Source: Vicinamibacteria bacterium (lineage in GTDB: Bacteria; Acidobacteriota; Vicinamibacteria; Vicinamibacterales; UBA2999). From it: 7,411 bases of DNA. The notes below the pieces were generated by a model. It saw only the letters and a list, made by a program, of their open reading frames with translations, did not search any database and was not told the DNA's origin. The stretch lies in NCBI GenBank assembly GCA_025924295.1, contig JAICEG010000267.1, positions 1-7,411 of the forward strand, in the 5' to 3' direction. Below are positions 6,446-7,411 of this stretch, piece after piece. The translations under genes and the position numbers were made by a program. Position 1 is the first letter of the stretch, and every line of letters begins with the position of its first letter.

Positions 6446-6475
6446 GGCGGGTCTGCAAAGCAAGACCCGCCCTAC
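6446..6475 (-). repeat. REP-like palindrome with 5' GTAG tetranucleotide
   Basis: GGCGGGTCT (6446-6454) and AGACCCGCC (6463-6471) form a perfect nine-pair stem around eight bases, which can add two more G-C pairs with one bulged A. Read on the minus strand, GTAG (6475-6472) sits directly 5' of the stem, the arrangement of REP elements mobilised by RAYT (TnpA-REP) transposases. It begins five bases after the FHA stop, as intergenic REPs often do, and could also act as the mRNA 3' end although no T run follows. Genomic copy number cannot be seen here. Confidence 0.6.
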
Positions 6476-6527
6476 ACAAGTCAACCAGGCTGTGCTCGGC
6501 AGGGCGATCGGGAGTAATCTCTCGCCC

Positions 6528-7411
6528 ATGCACACGAGCGCCACCCAGACGGCCGGGATCACCGACGCGCCGCGCGAAGCAGTTTCGGAACGCCCGCCAC
6601 TCATCAGCGAGGATTGGCTCTCGGTTCTTGTCGGGGGCTGCCTCATCGCGCTTGCGCTCGTGGGGGTGCGATCCACAGACCCGGTTCAGGTTGCGCTGCT
6701 GGTTCTCATACCGCTGACTGCGGGAGCCGCAGTGCTCGGTTCCCGGTTGACGAGATTCCTTCCCGGTGCGCTCCTCCTGGCCGCGCTCGCGTGGCTGGCA
6801 CAAGCGATCGCGGCTCTCCCGATGGTCTCGGCGTGGAGCCTCGAGTACGTCGTGTTCGCGCTCCTCATCGGCCTGGTCGTCAACCACATAGTGCCCGTGC
6901 CGACGTGGCTGCGCGAAGCGGTTCGCACGGAGTACTACATCAAGACCGGCCTTGTCGTGCTGGGCGCTGGCATCCTCCTCGACGACATCTTGCGCGCCGG
7001 CTTCCTGGGCATCGCGCAGGCGCTCGTCGTCGTCCTGAGCGTCTGGACATTCGCGTTCTGGCTGGCCAGGCGGCTGCGCGTGGATGACGAGTTCGCAACG
7101 ATGCTGGCGAGCGCCGTGTCCATTTGCGGCGTGTCCGCCGCGATCGCGGCGTGCGGGGCGATTCAAGGCGATCGCAAGAAGCTCTCGTACGTGACGTCTC
7201 TGGTGCTCGTCGTCGCCATGCCGATGATGGTCATCATGCCGTGGATCTCGAGGGTGATGGGCATGCCCGACGTCGTTGCGGGAGCGTGGCTGGGCGGAAC
7301 GCTCGACACGAGCGCGGCGGTTGTCGCGGGCGGCGAGTTGATCAGCGATGCGGCGCGTGACGCAGCGGTCGTGGTCAAGCTTTCTCAGAACGCGCTGATC
7401 GGCGTGGCGGC
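6528..7411 (+). CDS. YeiH-family (UPF0324) membrane protein, putative exporter, 3' end beyond window
   Basis: From the ATG at 6528 the frame stays open to the right edge, giving 294 residues plus two bases. After a polar N-terminus (1-29) there are successive hydrophobic helices near 30-46, 53-70, 78-97, 105-122, 139-152, 157-180, 190-211 and 221-242, so this is an integral inner-membrane protein. YeiH-like features are the helix ending GLVVNHIVPVP (115-125), YYIKTGLVVLGAGI (136-149), SICGVSAAIAACGAI (198-212) and GGTLDTSAAVVAGG (256-269). The family usually has about 330-350 residues, so most of the gene is present. Members are annotated as putative sulfate exporters on limited evidence; the substrate here is unknown. 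No LysR-type regulator, a common YeiH neighbour, lies upstream; the downstream side is not visible. A GGGAG (6510-6514) sits 13 bases before the ATG, rather far for a ribosome binding site. The REP-like palindrome separates it from the phosphorylation genes, so it is probably a separate transcription unit. Confidence 0.9.
   Translation, partial: MHTSATQTAGITDAPREAVSERPPLISEDWLSVLVGGCLIALALVGVRSTDPVQVALLVLIPLTAGAAVLGSRLTRFLPGALLLAALAWLAQAIAALPMVSAWSLEYVVFALLIGLVVNHIVPVPTWLREAVRTEYYIKTGLVVLGAGILLDDILRAGFLGIAQALVVVLSVWTFAFWLARRLRVDDEFATMLASAVSICGVSAAIAACGAIQGDRKKLSYVTSLVLVVAMPMMVIMPWISRVMGMPDVVAGAWLGGTLDTSAAVVAGGELISDAARDAAVVVKLSQNALIGVA

Noticed and set aside
6150..7166. Minus-strand frame of 338 codons crossing the FHA end, the palindrome and the YeiH gene
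   Set aside because: It is antisense to two supported genes, runs through the REP-like palindrome, and is rich in Arg, Glu, Asp and His with no domain.

Overview
The window is GC-rich DNA with closely packed genes on both strands. Protein content suggests Acidobacteriota, most likely class Vicinamibacteria. Two points support this: the left-edge lipoprotein has the N-terminal 'TPDGKPDLxGIW' signature of a family I associate with that lineage, and the window holds a transmembrane Ser/Thr kinase with PP2C and FHA partners. The taxonomic call is inference, because no rRNA or other marker gene is present.

Layout. At 1-750 (minus) lies the N-terminal 250 residues of an exported lipoprotein of unknown function, cut by the left edge. 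At 790-1734 (plus), divergent from it across only 39 nt, is a pirin-family cupin with all four metal ligands. At 1745-2740 (minus), convergent with the pirin gene, is a secreted SMP-30/gluconolactonase-like beta-propeller with a GTG start. After a 158-nt divergent gap come three plus-strand genes forming a protein-phosphorylation module: a membrane-anchored Ser/Thr kinase (2899-4698), a PP2C phosphatase (4844-5701) and a two-FHA-domain protein (5676-6440) whose start overlaps the phosphatase end by 26 nt. Just after the FHA stop is a palindrome flanked by a GTAG tetranucleotide, like a REP element. The window closes with a 5' partial YeiH-family membrane protein gene (6528 to the edge).

How the genes fit together. 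Kinase, phosphatase and FHA protein supply a writer, an eraser and a reader of phosphothreonine, so they probably form one signalling circuit. No dedicated substrate such as a secretion apparatus or transcription factor is visible here. The kinase has a cytoplasmic catalytic domain, one membrane span, a long Pro/Ala-rich linker and a C-terminal domain of about 140 residues that I cannot assign to a known sensor family. That domain is the most interesting unexplained element. The other genes look like independent metabolic or envelope functions. No stretch longer than 300 nt lacks a gene; the largest gap is 2741-2898. I saw no tRNA, rRNA, CRISPR array or insertion sequence.
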